A DNA stretch of 62,667 nt from Bifidobacterium minimum. GTDB taxonomy: Bacteria > Actinomycetota > Actinomycetes > Actinomycetales > Bifidobacteriaceae. The stretch lies in the NCBI RefSeq assembly GCF_000741645.1, contig NZ_JGZD01000012.1, positions 53 to 62,719 on the forward strand, read 5' to 3'. Numbering within the stretch: the stretch's first letter is position 1; every line of letters starts with the position of its first letter. The notes below the pieces were generated by a model. The model made no database searches. It was not told the DNA's origin and saw only the letters and a list, made by a program, of their open reading frames with translations. The position numbers were made by a program, and so were the translations under genes. Shown piece after piece: positions 1 to 8,590 of this stretch.

Positions 1-1088
1 GCTTGTTGGCTGGTCTGGTTTGATGATAGGCCGAGTTCGGATATTTCCTCTTGCCATGCTTCGTTGGGCGTGTGGTAGTCCAGGAGCTTCATGGGGGTGT
101 CGTTGATCTCGGTGACGATGTCGTCGAGTTCGGTCTGGGTCAGGTTCTTCAGGCTGGCGTGTTCGGGCAGGTAGCGGCGGATCATGCCGTTGCGGTTCCC
201 GTTGCTGGCGCGCTGCCAGGGCGAGTATGGGTCGGCGTAGTAGGTGAGCATGCCCAGGGCCTCGTCCACGAGCCGGTGCAACGCGGATTCGGACCCGTTG
301 TCCCAGGTCCGGTCGATGCGCGCCGCTGCGGGGATGCGGCTGTAGATCGCGTATTCGGCCCTGGCGGTCGCCGGCGCGCTTTTGGATTCGATGAGGCGGG
401 CGAACAGCTTTCTGGTTTTGCGTTCGACCCGCGTGTCGACGCACCGCTTCGAGGGAGCCGAACCGATGACCGTGTCGGATTCGTAGTGGCCGAACGAACC
501 TCGGTGGTCCACGACCCTGGGACGCAGGGCGAGTGGCACGCGCATCGGGATCGTCACACGCCCGGCCCTGCGGCCCGCCCGTCTGGTGCGGTGGCGTTTG
601 GCCCGGGGCAGGTAGCGCCGCCAGTCCTCGCCGTCCGCATGCCCCTGGTGGATCCACTGGTAGAGGCACTCGTGGCTGATCCGCATCGACGGGTCAGCCG
701 GATACTCCGGTTTCAGCCGGCCCTCGATCAGCTCGGGCGTCCAGCCACGCGTCAACGCGTCCGCCACCCACGCGTGCAGGCGCGCGTCCATCATGCGCCT
801 GGGCTTCCTCGGCCTGCGCGAACGTGCCTCGGCCTTGCGCCGCGCGGTCAACGCCGAATAGAACGGGCCAGCCGTCCACGCCCCCGTCTTCAACCGCCCG
901 GGATGGTAGGGCCGGTACGACTCGTTCTCGTTGGACGCGAACCACAGGCCACGCCTGAGCTCCCGGCTGATCGTGGAGGCGGAACGATGCAGCTGGCGGG
1001 CCACCTGCCGGATCGTCTCATGATCCCCGAAACGCAGCATCTCAATCCTGATCCGCTCACCCCCGGTCACATGCGTATAAGCTTTCAT
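1..1088 (-). CDS. IS30-family transposase (partial, open at left edge)
   Basis: DDE transposase that would cut and join the IS ends. Translation from the ATG at 1088 starts MKAYTHVTGGERIRIEM, continues with the N-terminal helix-turn-helix (ETIRQVARQLHRSASTIS, then RELRRG), and then the catalytic core with DTVIG and TWDNGSE. About 362 codons are present with no stop before the window edge. IS30 transposases end shortly after this point, so little is missing. The third catalytic residue is abnormal: the motif normally read N-E-N-x-N-G is NGNRNG here. The Gly (codon 198-200, about residue 297) sits exactly 33 residues after the second Asp, where the catalytic Glu belongs. The protein is therefore probably inactive as written. 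Family identity is confident; loss of activity is inference. Confidence 0.85.
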   Translation of the reverse strand, partial: MKAYTHVTGGERIRIEMLRFGDHETIRQVARQLHRSASTISRELRRGLWFASNENESYRPYHPGRLKTGAWTAGPFYSALTARRKAEARSRRPRKPRRMMDARLHAWVADALTRGWTPELIEGRLKPEYPADPSMRISHECLYQWIHQGHADGEDWRRYLPRAKRHRTRRAGRRAGRVTIPMRVPLALRPRVVDHRGSFGHYESDTVIGSAPSKRCVDTRVERKTRKLFARLIESKSAPATARAEYAIYSRIPAAARIDRTWDNGSESALHRLVDEALGMLTYYADPYSPWQRASNGNRNGMIRRYLPEHASLKNLTQTELDDIVTEINDTPMKLLDYHTPNEAWQEEISELGLSSNQTSQQ

Positions 1089-1168
1089 AGTGAGTGCAGC
1101 ACCTCCCAAAGGTCGGAACATCAGCAATCCCAACCATAAGCGGTGTTGCACTTCTAACTAGAACTCAG
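1..1168 (-). mobile_element. IS30-family insertion sequence, left copy (3' end outside window)
   Basis: One transposase gene is read leftward and its 5' terminal sequence ends near position 1168. The terminal stretch (1141-1168) is found again as an exact reverse complement at 62078-62105, which fixes this element end. The other end lies left of the window, so the element is incomplete here. Together with the right-hand fragment it brackets about 61 kb of mostly housekeeping DNA in inverted orientation. The IS30 assignment rests on the transposase sequence. Confidence 0.85.
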
Positions 1169-1743
1169 GTAATGCTTGTGATCTTAAAAACATGAGACCG
1201 TTGGCGACACTGCTACAGCCATGACGGAATCCTTGGGCTATCAGGACGATACTGCACCTCATGCGGAAGTCCATATGACTTATTCCATCGGCGTGTCGTA
1301 ACATAAGATACGCTACACGACGACGTCATATTCGGTGCACGGCCATGCAGATCAGCCGCACTGCACCCGCACTTCACCCGCACGATTCGAGGAATCCGCC
1401 ATGATCACGGCATGACACATTCGACCTGACAGGACTGCATGAGGTTGTCTACGAGGTATTCTCCCGCACCCATCCGCTGACGCCGAACCGTTCTGCACCC
1501 GATGGCGCCGCTTCCCGCGACGCTTCCTGTGACGCTTCCTGTGACGCTTCCCGTGATGCTTCTCACACTCCCAATCGACGCTCGGAACCCCGTGTCCCGC
1601 ACTGGCGGCGTGTCACCCATGCGCCGCCAGACCGTCACGGCCACATGCTCGTGGGTTGTTCCCGGTGTTGATTCCGGTGTTTGATTCCCGTGTTTGATTC
1701 CCTCAGGCACATAAGCGACACGACGCGGCGGCGACCGCCGGGA
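1169..1743. other. Intergenic region with short tandem repeats, no convincing gene
   Basis: This 575-base stretch separates the IS end from the ABC permease stop codon. Short open frames exist but have low-complexity translations without recognisable domains or ribosome sites. Two runs of short imperfect direct repeats occur: a roughly 12-base unit like CGCTTCCTGTGA at about 1517-1563, and a roughly 12-base unit like GTGTTTGATTCC at about 1656-1702. No RNA gene or strong terminator was recognised. Confidence 0.5.
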
Positions 1744-2538
1744 CTACTTCTGCACGACGCGGTCCACTCCGCGCCGCCGGCCCACCAGCCATGCCAATGC
1801 CATGAACAGGAAGGCCACGGCAAGAAGCGTCATGGAAAGAGGCCTGAAATCGAGCGCGCCATCGGATCGGATTCCCAGGAACGCCTCGCCGAAGTCGCGC
1901 AGCCATCGAAGAAGAGAACGCGTATCCACACGACTGAGGAGAAACCCCACCAGCGTGGGCACCAGGAACACCAGGGCTCCGAAGGTCAGACGGCCGCGCC
2001 TGCCCAACCGGGTCATCAGAACGCCCATGAAGGAGGACACGACCATGACGAGCAGGAAAACCACCAGGGTCATCACCGCGACGCCCGTCCCATGAAGCGC
2101 CGACGCCGCCGACGCCGTGGGAACGCTTCCGGCCGCATACTGGTCGGCGACAAGCGACCCACTCCGTATCGGCAGGCTTCCGACGGACAGGAGAAGACGG
2201 GACGCCACGACGACCGCGGTGGTTGCCGCTGACGCCACCACCAGCACGATGACTGAACAGAGAAACATCATGGTGCGCGTGAGTCCATTGAACAGCAGGA
2301 ACCGGAAATCCAACTTACTGCCGATCATGGCGACGGTTCCGCTGAAGATGATCGCCGGAGTCATGACGTCCACATATCCGTCGGTGGTCCCCCCGGTGCC
2401 GACCACGGCAATCGTCAACGGGATGCCGATGGAGAAGATAAGGTAGAACACCAGATAGATCCCCAGGAACTTCATCCGCCACGATAGCTGATATATCAGT
2501 GCCGCCGATAGGTGGCGCGCGCTCACGTTGGTCATCAT
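1744..2538 (-). CDS. ABC transporter permease, YtrA-type operon
   Basis: Integral membrane protein of 264 residues with about six hydrophobic segments (for example around residues 22-45, 85-115, 155-180, 188-205 and 238-255). It is the likely membrane partner of the ABC ATPase just upstream. The ATG at 2538 overlaps the ATPase stop by four bases (ATGA) and has AAAGGA just before it, so the two genes are translationally coupled. With the GntR-type regulator it forms a three-gene leftward operon. The substrate cannot be read from sequence; operons of this layout often export antibiotics or peptides or respond to envelope stress. No conserved permease motif was recognised beyond hydrophobicity, so the call leans on context. 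Confidence 0.75.
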   Translation of the reverse strand: MMTNVSARHLSAALIYQLSWRMKFLGIYLVFYLIFSIGIPLTIAVVGTGGTTDGYVDVMTPAIIFSGTVAMIGSKLDFRFLLFNGLTRTMMFLCSVIVLVVASAATTAVVVASRLLLSVGSLPIRSGSLVADQYAAGSVPTASAASALHGTGVAVMTLVVFLLVMVVSSFMGVLMTRLGRRGRLTFGALVFLVPTLVGFLLSRVDTRSLLRWLRDFGEAFLGIRSDGALDFRPLSMTLLAVAFLFMALAWLVGRRRGVDRVVQK

Positions 2539-3557
2539 AGGTCCTTTCCGTTCGGTGAATGGGATGCCGCGGAATGGTCGGCGATGGGATGCGACTGACT
2601 GGGATATGACTGCGCGGGATGCGACTGCGCGAGGCCGTTCGACGAATCGCCTCCGCCCTGCCCGGAGGCGTCACGCGATGCGGCCGTCAACCCTTCGCTC
2701 GAAACCGTGACGTGACGACGGGTCAGCTCGACGAACGTCTCCTGCAGCCCCAATGCGGACACGCGCACGTTCGGCGCATCCGCCTGCGGACGCCCCACGA
2801 CATAGGCGGTCACCGACGATGCCAGCCTCTCCGTGCGCAGCACGCGACGACGCCCCACGGCCTCATCGACCGAACGTTCCGGTCCCGAGACCTTCCAGAC
2901 CATGGTTTCCAGCTCCTCGACGCTTCCGGAGGCGACAAGACGTCCGTGGTCGATGATCACGGCGCTTTCCACCAGCGTGGAGATCTCCTCGATGAGATGG
3001 GTGGAGACGACGATCAGCCTTGGACGGCGAGCATAGGTGTCCATGAGTATCCGCGAGAACTCATCACGGTTCGTCGCGTCCAGACCCAGAACGGGCTCAT
3101 CGAGAATGACCACATCGGCCGGCGACGCTAGAGCGACGATGAGTTTGGCGACTGTTCGCTGTCCCGTCGACATCGCCGAGAACCTCATGGAGCGGTCCAG
3201 ATCGAGGACCTCGGCCATCGTGGACGCCAGATCGGAGTCGAAGGTACCGGCGAAGCGCCTGACGTTGGTCTCGATGTCGCGCATCCTCATGGACGAGGGG
3301 AACAGGTTGTCCTCGCTCATCAGGACGATCCGGTCCTGGGCGGCCTCGTTCTCCGTCACGTTTTCGCCGTCAAGAAGAATCGATCCCGAATCGGCGAAGG
3401 CCCGGTTGGCGGCGATGTTGAGCAGCGTCGACTTTCCCGCGCCGTTGCGTCCGAGCAACGCGCGAATCCCCGGACCCTCGAACGTCATGCTGACGTCATC
3501 CAAGCAGGTCGTGCCGCCGTATCGCTTTCGCAGATGGTCAACGCTGAGTGTGGTCAT
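2535..3557 (-). CDS. ABC transporter ATP-binding protein with low-complexity tail
   Basis: ATPase subunit, 340 residues, powering the adjacent permease. Visible motifs are Walker A GRNGAGKST near residue 37, a degenerate signature SAMSTGQRTVAKL near 130, Walker B VVILDEPVLGLD near 150, and a switch His in VVSTHLIEE. The ABC domain occupies about residues 1-220, followed by an accessory region. The last 40 residues are an unusual His/Ser/Gln-rich run with repeated QSHP and QSYP units, encoded by short repeats around 2560-2640. The ATG at 3557 overlaps the gntR stop (ATGA), so expression is coupled to the regulator. The tail is probably disordered; its role is unknown. Confidence 0.88.
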   Translation of the reverse strand: MTTLSVDHLRKRYGGTTCLDDVSMTFEGPGIRALLGRNGAGKSTLLNIAANRAFADSGSILLDGENVTENEAAQDRIVLMSEDNLFPSSMRMRDIETNVRRFAGTFDSDLASTMAEVLDLDRSMRFSAMSTGQRTVAKLIVALASPADVVILDEPVLGLDATNRDEFSRILMDTYARRPRLIVVSTHLIEEISTLVESAVIIDHGRLVASGSVEELETMVWKVSGPERSVDEAVGRRRVLRTERLASSVTAYVVGRPQADAPNVRVSALGLQETFVELTRRHVTVSSEGLTAASRDASGQGGGDSSNGLAQSHPAQSYPSQSHPIADHSAASHSPNGKDL

Positions 3558-3919
3558 GATGAGGCTCCTTCGATTGCTTGGATCAGGCCATCCGTGGTGA
3601 TGCCCAGATCGTGCGCCTGTGCGACGAGATCGGGGACGGCCCGGGCGAGGAAGTCCTTCCGACGGGATTCGACGAGCCTCTCACGCGCTCCGGGCGTGAC
3701 GAACATGCCCACGCCCCGACGCTTCTCGAGATATCCCTGCGATACCAGAAGGCCCATGCCCTTGAGCACCGTCGCCGGATTGATGCGATAGGTCGTGGAT
3801 ATCTCCGTGGTCGAGGGGACGCGATCTCCTTCGGGCGCGGAACCGCTGATGATGAGCTCCTCCAGCTGATCCGCGACCTGCAGGTAGAGCGCCACCCCGC
3901 TCTGCTCGGTGAAATCCAT
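3554..3919 (-). CDS. GntR-family transcriptional regulator, YtrA subfamily
   Basis: Short 121-residue regulator: an N-terminal winged helix-turn-helix (VALYLQVADQLEELIISG, then the recognition region TEISTTYRINPATVLKGM) followed only by a short helical dimerisation tail. This matches the YtrA subfamily, which lacks the large effector domain of other GntR proteins. The ATG at 3919 is preferred over upstream in-frame starts because GAAAGGA lies seven bases upstream. It is first in the operon with the ABC ATPase and permease, and a perfect palindrome about 160 bases upstream (4076-4101) is the likely operator. Autoregulated repression of the transporter is inferred from family behaviour. Confidence 0.88.
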   Translation of the reverse strand: MDFTEQSGVALYLQVADQLEELIISGSAPEGDRVPSTTEISTTYRINPATVLKGMGLLVSQGYLEKRRGVGMFVTPGARERLVESRRKDFLARAVPDLVAQAHDLGITTDGLIQAIEGASS

Positions 3920-4075
3920 GGGACGTCCTTTCGGCACATGACCAACCAACCGATCCGAACGACAACACAATCCGATCGACGACGCAATCCGATCGACGGC
4001 AGCGGCGCTTCCGCACGACCGTATGGCCACCACGTATGGAATGCACGCCATGCATCCGGACGTCCATCCGTTAGT

Positions 4076-4101
4076 TGGTTAATTAGTCATGTAATTAACC
4101 A
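4076..4101. promoter_or_regulatory. Palindromic operator for the YtrA-type regulator
   Basis: Perfect inverted repeat with 10-base arms, TGGTTAATTA and TAATTAACCA, around a six-base spacer. It is strikingly AT-rich for this genome and lies upstream of the gntR/ABC operon, as expected for an autoregulated operator that overlaps the promoter. Binding is inferred. Confidence 0.7.
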
Positions 4102-4168
4102 TACCACCTTGCCGGACATAGGACTGAAGGCATGGACGCCCAGCGTGTCGCTTGGGTCTCCGACGAAT

Positions 4169-4210
4169 GCCATGGGTCCCCGGATCCATGGCGAATCCGG
4201 AGCCCATGGC
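4169..4210 (-). terminator. Hairpin after the surface protein gene
   Basis: GCCATGGG (4169-4176) pairs with CCCATGGC (4203-4210) and CCGGAT (4180-4185) with ATCCGG (4195-4200). There is no clear T-run, which is common for terminators in high-GC genomes. Function is inferred from its position beyond the stop at 4316. Confidence 0.4.
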
Positions 4211-4315
4211 ATTGGTATCGACACCCTCGCCCGCTTTATGCCGGGTCAGCGTCACGACCGCAGAAGCATCCTCGCAAGCACGGGAACGGAGTCCCCTCCC
4301 CGGCATCGTCCGACA

Positions 4316-6568
4316 TCATCTTTGGCGAGTGCGGATGACCATCACCAGAACGGCTACGCCCAGAAAGCCCATGACCACGACCACGGCCGCCACTGCGGAT
4401 ATAGAGGACCCGGTCTTGGCGAGCACCGGATTCTCGGTCTTCCGCCTCACCGTGACCACTTCGCCGGGAGCACCAAGATCATGGGATGCGAGGACATCGC
4501 CATCCTTCGATACCACGGCCGCTCTCCAATAGACCAGCCCCTCCCGGGATGATCGCACCTGTGGACTGACGGCCGCGCAGCCACCGTTATCATCCTCGCA
4601 GCGGATCGGGGCCGCAGCCGCATCAAGAAGTTTCCCTGAACGCCCCGGTTCGGCTCCGTCGTCCACCGCCTCATAGGCGGTGAACTCGACGGTGGCACCA
4701 TCAGGGACGTCACCGGTCACCGTCGCGCGATCATGGAAGAACTCCCCCACATAGACAAGATCCGGCTCCACCGACGTGACGATCCCAATGGGCTCAGAGA
4801 TGTCCGGGGATTCGGGGGCGGGCCATACGCGAACCCGTTCCCATGCATCCCCGTATGAGCTTGACGCAGGAGCGACCCGATCGTCGCCCGTGAAACTCCA
4901 CACGAACACGTACCACCCCGGATCCCGCGCGGTGATCGTCACGGCCCTGCCATCGGCGTCCGGCGCTCCTCCACCGACACGGATGACCCCGTTGCGCGCC
5001 GCATACGTCCATGTACCCACCAGACGATGGTTCGCGTCCTCCTGCGGCACGTCGTCGCCCTCGGGCCGATATCGTTCGTCGTTGGCATGATTCTCGCCGT
5101 CGCCGGCCCACCAGACGCTGACCGTGGCATGGGGATTGTCCGCTCTGAGCCCCAAGGAGGCATCGCCGGAAAAATCACCATGGTCATCGGGGAAGCCTGC
5201 GACGGTGATGGTGTCCCCCAGTTCGGCACCCTGCAGCGCGGTATGCTCGGTCACCACCGATTCGACCTGCACCGTCGAGCGAACGGACACGGTCTCCGCC
5301 TGGTCCATGAACGGGGACACCACGTCCTTGAGCACGTATTCACGCGCCTCCCTGCTGAGGGATTCACGGCTGAAGGCCCACACCCACGTGCCGATCCCCG
5401 GCCGGGCGGTTCGGTAGACCTCTCCCCCATCAGGCGACGTCAGCGCATGCGCCTCGACGGTCTGCCCCGGAGCGGTGAACGACGCCGTCGCGTACGCCGA
5501 CGGACGAAGCCCCCGATCCGCAAGCCGCTCCAGAAAAGCCGCCGCGTCCCCACCGGCATCGGGCCGGATTTCCTCGTCCGCCGCGTCGGCCGACAGGCCG
5601 TCGAAGAACCACCCCCGGGCGTCGAGGCGCAGTCCGGGCTTCCAGGCGCCCTCCCCATCCGCCACATCGGCGGTGACCATGTCGACCGCCTCGGCGCCGA
5701 TGTCCATAACCCTGCGAGGGACGACGGTGGCTATGGTGGGAACGAAATCCCTGCGCACCTCAAACCGCGTCGCCGCCGAGATCGAGGCCGCTCCACCGAC
5801 CCTGACGAGATTCTGGGCGCTCAGGACCCTGTCGAGTCGACGCGTCTCAACCACGACGGAGACCGAAACCCCGCCCCGGCCCCGCGCCACCCATCGATGG
5901 CCATCGGAGCGCCCGCTGACGTCCGTCAGAGAAGATCCGCCCGCATCAAACGCCGCCTCCCCGTCCATGGACAGACGATAAGGAACACCGGCGATCTCTC
6001 CCCCGTTGACGTTCTTCACCGAAACCACGACCCTTCCCAATCGGGACGCATCATCGTACTCGTTGCGCACGGCGACCGTCATGGGAGCCAGGGATTCCGA
6101 TTCATCCCACAACGACCGCGCTCGGCCCTCCACATCGGGATATCGCTGCATCAGCGCCTGGCGGTCGACCCGCCATTCCGCGGGATCCTCATCATGGTGA
6201 TCATGGGCGAGAAGCGCCAGCGCCGCATGGATCCGCGCGTCCCTGCTGTCCGAGTACCTGTCGAGCAGCCACGCCAGCCGAGCCGCGTCAGCCCCCGTGA
6301 TCGGCGATGATCCGGTGATCCTGAAGTCGGCGATCCGGGACGTTTGGACGCAGTAATACTTCCGTCCCCGGGAATCCGTCCCGATCACCCCGAGAAACAG
6401 ATTGTTCCCATTCACGACATGCTTCAACGAATAGTCCTCGTCGAGCAGCGTGGACGTCAATGTCTCCGATTCGGCTGCTGCCGCCCCCCACACTCCGGCA
6501 ACGGCCGCCGTCAACGCCAGTGAGGCCGCCAGAACAATGGCCACCACACGCTTCATATGCACATACAT
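4316..6568 (-). CDS. Cell-wall-anchored surface protein (LPXTG-like)
   Basis: Large secreted protein of 750 residues. It has an N-terminal signal sequence (MKRVVAIVLAASLALTAAVA) with probable cleavage near AAAAES. At the C terminus are a sortase-type sorting signal LAKTG, a hydrophobic segment and a basic tail RTRQR. The ATG at 6568 is chosen because GAAAGGA lies just upstream. After the signal peptide comes a region with YCVQTSR and many Asp/His residues, then several beta-rich segments. The later ones (near VYVGEFFHDRATVTGDV) resemble repeats seen in actinobacterial surface-anchored proteins. Sortase would link the Thr of LAKTG to peptidoglycan. No sortase gene lies nearby. The ligand is unknown; adhesion is only a guess. 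Confidence 0.8.
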   Translation of the reverse strand: MYVHMKRVVAIVLAASLALTAAVAGVWGAAAAESETLTSTLLDEDYSLKHVVNGNNLFLGVIGTDSRGRKYYCVQTSRIADFRITGSSPITGADAARLAWLLDRYSDSRDARIHAALALLAHDHHDEDPAEWRVDRQALMQRYPDVEGRARSLWDESESLAPMTVAVRNEYDDASRLGRVVVSVKNVNGGEIAGVPYRLSMDGEAAFDAGGSSLTDVSGRSDGHRWVARGRGGVSVSVVVETRRLDRVLSAQNLVRVGGAASISAATRFEVRRDFVPTIATVVPRRVMDIGAEAVDMVTADVADGEGAWKPGLRLDARGWFFDGLSADAADEEIRPDAGGDAAAFLERLADRGLRPSAYATASFTAPGQTVEAHALTSPDGGEVYRTARPGIGTWVWAFSRESLSREAREYVLKDVVSPFMDQAETVSVRSTVQVESVVTEHTALQGAELGDTITVAGFPDDHGDFSGDASLGLRADNPHATVSVWWAGDGENHANDERYRPEGDDVPQEDANHRLVGTWTYAARNGVIRVGGGAPDADGRAVTITARDPGWYVFVWSFTGDDRVAPASSSYGDAWERVRVWPAPESPDISEPIGIVTSVEPDLVYVGEFFHDRATVTGDVPDGATVEFTAYEAVDDGAEPGRSGKLLDAAAAPIRCEDDNGGCAAVSPQVRSSREGLVYWRAAVVSKDGDVLASHDLGAPGEVVTVRRKTENPVLAKTGSSISAVAAVVVVMGFLGVAVLVMVIRTRQR

Positions 6569-6899
6569 CTTTCCATCCTTTCGCAACGGTTCCTTCAAAA
6601 GGTCGAAGGTCATCGACGAGCGTCCCACGTGCTGCGGCGCAGCGAAGAGAATTACCGGCCATGTGGTCAAATGCTCCGACGCGGAGGAACCCGCGGCTCC
6701 CGGCAGCGTCTAAAGGGGTGACCCGTGGGGCGGGACTGCGGAACGGAAATCTCCGGGGAAAGGGAACCCGATGGCCCGATGGTCCGGCTCCTCGAAGAGC
6801 CATCCGCGATGAGGAAATCCGATGTTCCGCGAGCGCTACGGGCCCCATAGCGGTAAGGTGTGAAACGGATTATTCTCAACCACATCCAAGGAGAGTGAC
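6569..6899. other. Divergent promoter region between the surface protein gene and ppa
   Basis: About 330 bases with no supported gene. It must contain the promoters of both divergent genes. For ppa an AAGGAGAG ribosome site sits just before the ATG, and an AT-rich TTATTCT element about 30 bases upstream could be the -10. Nothing else stands out. Confidence 0.45.
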
Positions 6900-7391
6900 A
6901 TGGCTGAAACCTTCAACGTCGTTGTGGAGATTCCCCGCGGCTCCAAGAACAAATACGAAGTGGACCACGAGACGGGACGCGTCTTTCTGGACCGGACGCT
7001 GTTCACGTCGATGGGATACCCGGACGACTATGGGTACATCGATGGAACGCTCGGCGAGGACGGCGACCCGCTCGACGCGCTCGTGATGATCCCGAACTCG
7101 GTGTTCCCCGGCTGCGTCGTCGAGTGCCGCGCAGTCGGCCTGTACCATATGGTCGACGAGGCCGGCGGCGACGACAAGGTTCTGTGCGTCCCCGCGGACG
7201 TCCGCTTCGACGACATCAAGGACGTCGATGACGTGAGCTCCTTCCACAAGGCCGAGATCAAGCACTTCTTCGAGCAGTACAAGGCCCTGGAGCCCGGCAA
7301 GGAGGTTCAGCCCGGCGACTACTGGGCGGGCGTCGACGAGGCCGAGAAGCAGATCGTCGCCTCTCGCAAACGCCTCGAGGAATCCAAGTAG
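6900..7391 (+). CDS. ppa: Inorganic pyrophosphatase, family I
   Basis: Soluble cytoplasmic enzyme that hydrolyses pyrophosphate to two phosphates and so pulls nucleotide and tRNA-charging reactions forward. The 163-residue length is standard. The signature DGDPLD lies at residues 54-59 and provides metal-binding aspartates, with [11 protein letters not shown] and the metal-site region DYGYIDGT also present. An AAGGAGAG ribosome site sits a few bases before the ATG. It stands alone, divergent from the surface-protein gene and convergent with the frameshifted membrane gene, and a long hairpin follows it. Confidence 0.97.
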   Translation: MAETFNVVVEIPRGSKNKYEVDHETGRVFLDRTLFTSMGYPDDYGYIDGTLGEDGDPLDALVMIPNSVFPGCVVECRAVGLYHMVDEAGGDDKVLCVPADVRFDDIKDVDDVSSFHKAEIKHFFEQYKALEPGKEVQPGDYWAGVDEAEKQIVASRKRLEESK

Positions 7392-7446
7392 AGGAATCCC
7401 AGGATAGGGGAATCCCAGAAGTAGAAGAACTCCAGAGAACGGCCTC

Positions 7447-7494
7447 CGGAACCATCGGAATCACCATGATTATGGCCGGATTCCGATGGTTCCG
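7447..7494. terminator. Long hairpin between convergent genes
   Basis: Perfect 16-base arms (7447-7462 and 7479-7494, core GGAACCATCGGAATC) enclose a 16-base loop that itself contains CCAT/ATGG. It lies between the ends of ppa (+) and the membrane gene (-), so it probably terminates both. No T-run is present. Confidence 0.7.
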
Positions 7495-7603
7495 TGCCAC
7501 GATCGCATGGGATCCACGTGACGAACGCGGAAGACGCGGAAGACGCGGCGGACGTGACGGGATCAGTACGAGCGAATCCCAGAAACGCCATCACACAGCG
7601 ACA

Positions 7604-8328
7604 TCACATCAGCGACATCACGAAGACCACAAGAAAAACAAGATATCCGCTCACGAACACGGGTATCAGAGCCGTTCCCAACCAGGGCGACCGCGCGGAG
7701 GGATCAGGATCCGAATCCGACCACCACACCAGCGACAACACGGCCTGGATGATGAGAACGACGACCAGAAAAGCAGAAACCGCGACAACCGACCATGCCA
7801 GCGAGGAGACAAGGTCGATGAAGGCCGGGAGAAAAAGCCATCCCGCGGCACCCACGCACGCGACGGTGCCGAGAATCGCATGGGAGAGCGAACGGACCAG
7901 ATACGACCGTTGCTCCCGAAGCATCTGACGGGCGAAGGCAACGACCACCGTCAGAACCATAAGAGCGACGACCGCAACGGCCCATAGACCATACCTCGAC
8001 ATCACATCACCATGGACCACGACGATCGGATAACCGCGCGTCCGATCAGACATTCGAACCGCCACGGAGAACCACGCGGCGCACAACGACGCCGCCCCCG
8101 CCACGGCACTCAGGACCCGGTCAAGAACCGTTGCCCGCAGCGGGCAGAACACGAAGAAAATCCCTCGGCCCCGCACAGAACCACCACGATGGCGGACACG
8201 GCGCCATAGGGACGGGAACCCGCCAGCGCGGCGACGGACAACGCACCGACCACAACGCACTGAAGCGCGACCATGGATATCCCCAACCGCACCGGGGAGC
8301 GCCGCGTCTTCGCCATCTCGGATCCCAT
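7604..8328 (-). pseudogene. Multi-pass membrane protein gene interrupted by a frameshift
   Basis: Two overlapping frames together encode one hydrophobic protein. The first runs from an ATG at 8328 (GGAAGG upstream) through two membrane segments (VRLGISMVALQCVVVG; GAVSAIVVVLCGAEGF). Its frame then ends prematurely near 8110. The other frame continues the same hydrophobic pattern (FFVFCPLRATVLDRVL onward) to a stop at 7604, with about five further membrane segments. Adding one T to the TTTT run near 8160 joins them seamlessly into a protein of about 240 residues. This may be a sequencing or assembly error, a real inactivating deletion, or less likely programmed slippage. No known family was recognised. 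Confidence 0.6.
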
Positions 8329-8493
8329 ATACAACACCTTCCCGCCGCGGCAGATCCACGGCACACGCACCAAGCTCACCACCCGAGCATCATCGCACGG
8401 CCGCGGCCACATCCCGCCCGCGTCCAAACCCGCTCTTGTCTAAATGTAGCCCCACCCCGGGCGGACGTGGTGTCCAGAACCCACGGATAGAAT

Positions 8494-8512
8494 TGTCACG
8501 ACCGTCGAAAAC
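8494..8512. promoter_or_regulatory. Possible GlnR-box-like half-sites upstream of glnR
   Basis: GTCAC and GAAAAC are separated by seven bases, about 80 bases upstream of the glnR start. This is close to, but one base longer than, the GTnAC-n6-GaAAc pattern described for actinobacterial GlnR. It may be coincidence. Confidence 0.25.
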
Positions 8513-8590
8513 GGATCATGACATCTGTTCGCAACCGGAATGTCATATAGTTTGTTCTCAATTAACCATCCCGTGATGGAGGCATGCGAC

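Larger units (their letters stand above)
3920..4315. other. Regulatory spacer upstream of gntR and downstream of the surface protein gene
   Basis: No gene is supported in these 396 bases. The stretch holds the gntR leader, the palindromic operator at 4076-4101, and a hairpin at 4169-4210. In the hairpin, GCCATGGG pairs with CCCATGGC and an inner CCGGAT pairs with ATCCGG. The hairpin lies downstream of the surface-protein gene and could terminate it. Confidence 0.55.

Noticed and set aside
51..1139. A 362-codon + strand frame across the left IS
   Set aside because: It is the complement of the transposase gene with no recognisable protein features.
1405..1710. 101-codon - strand frame in the left spacer
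   Set aside because: The translation is low-complexity (repeated GSVT units from tandem DNA repeats), has no ribosome site and no family resemblance.
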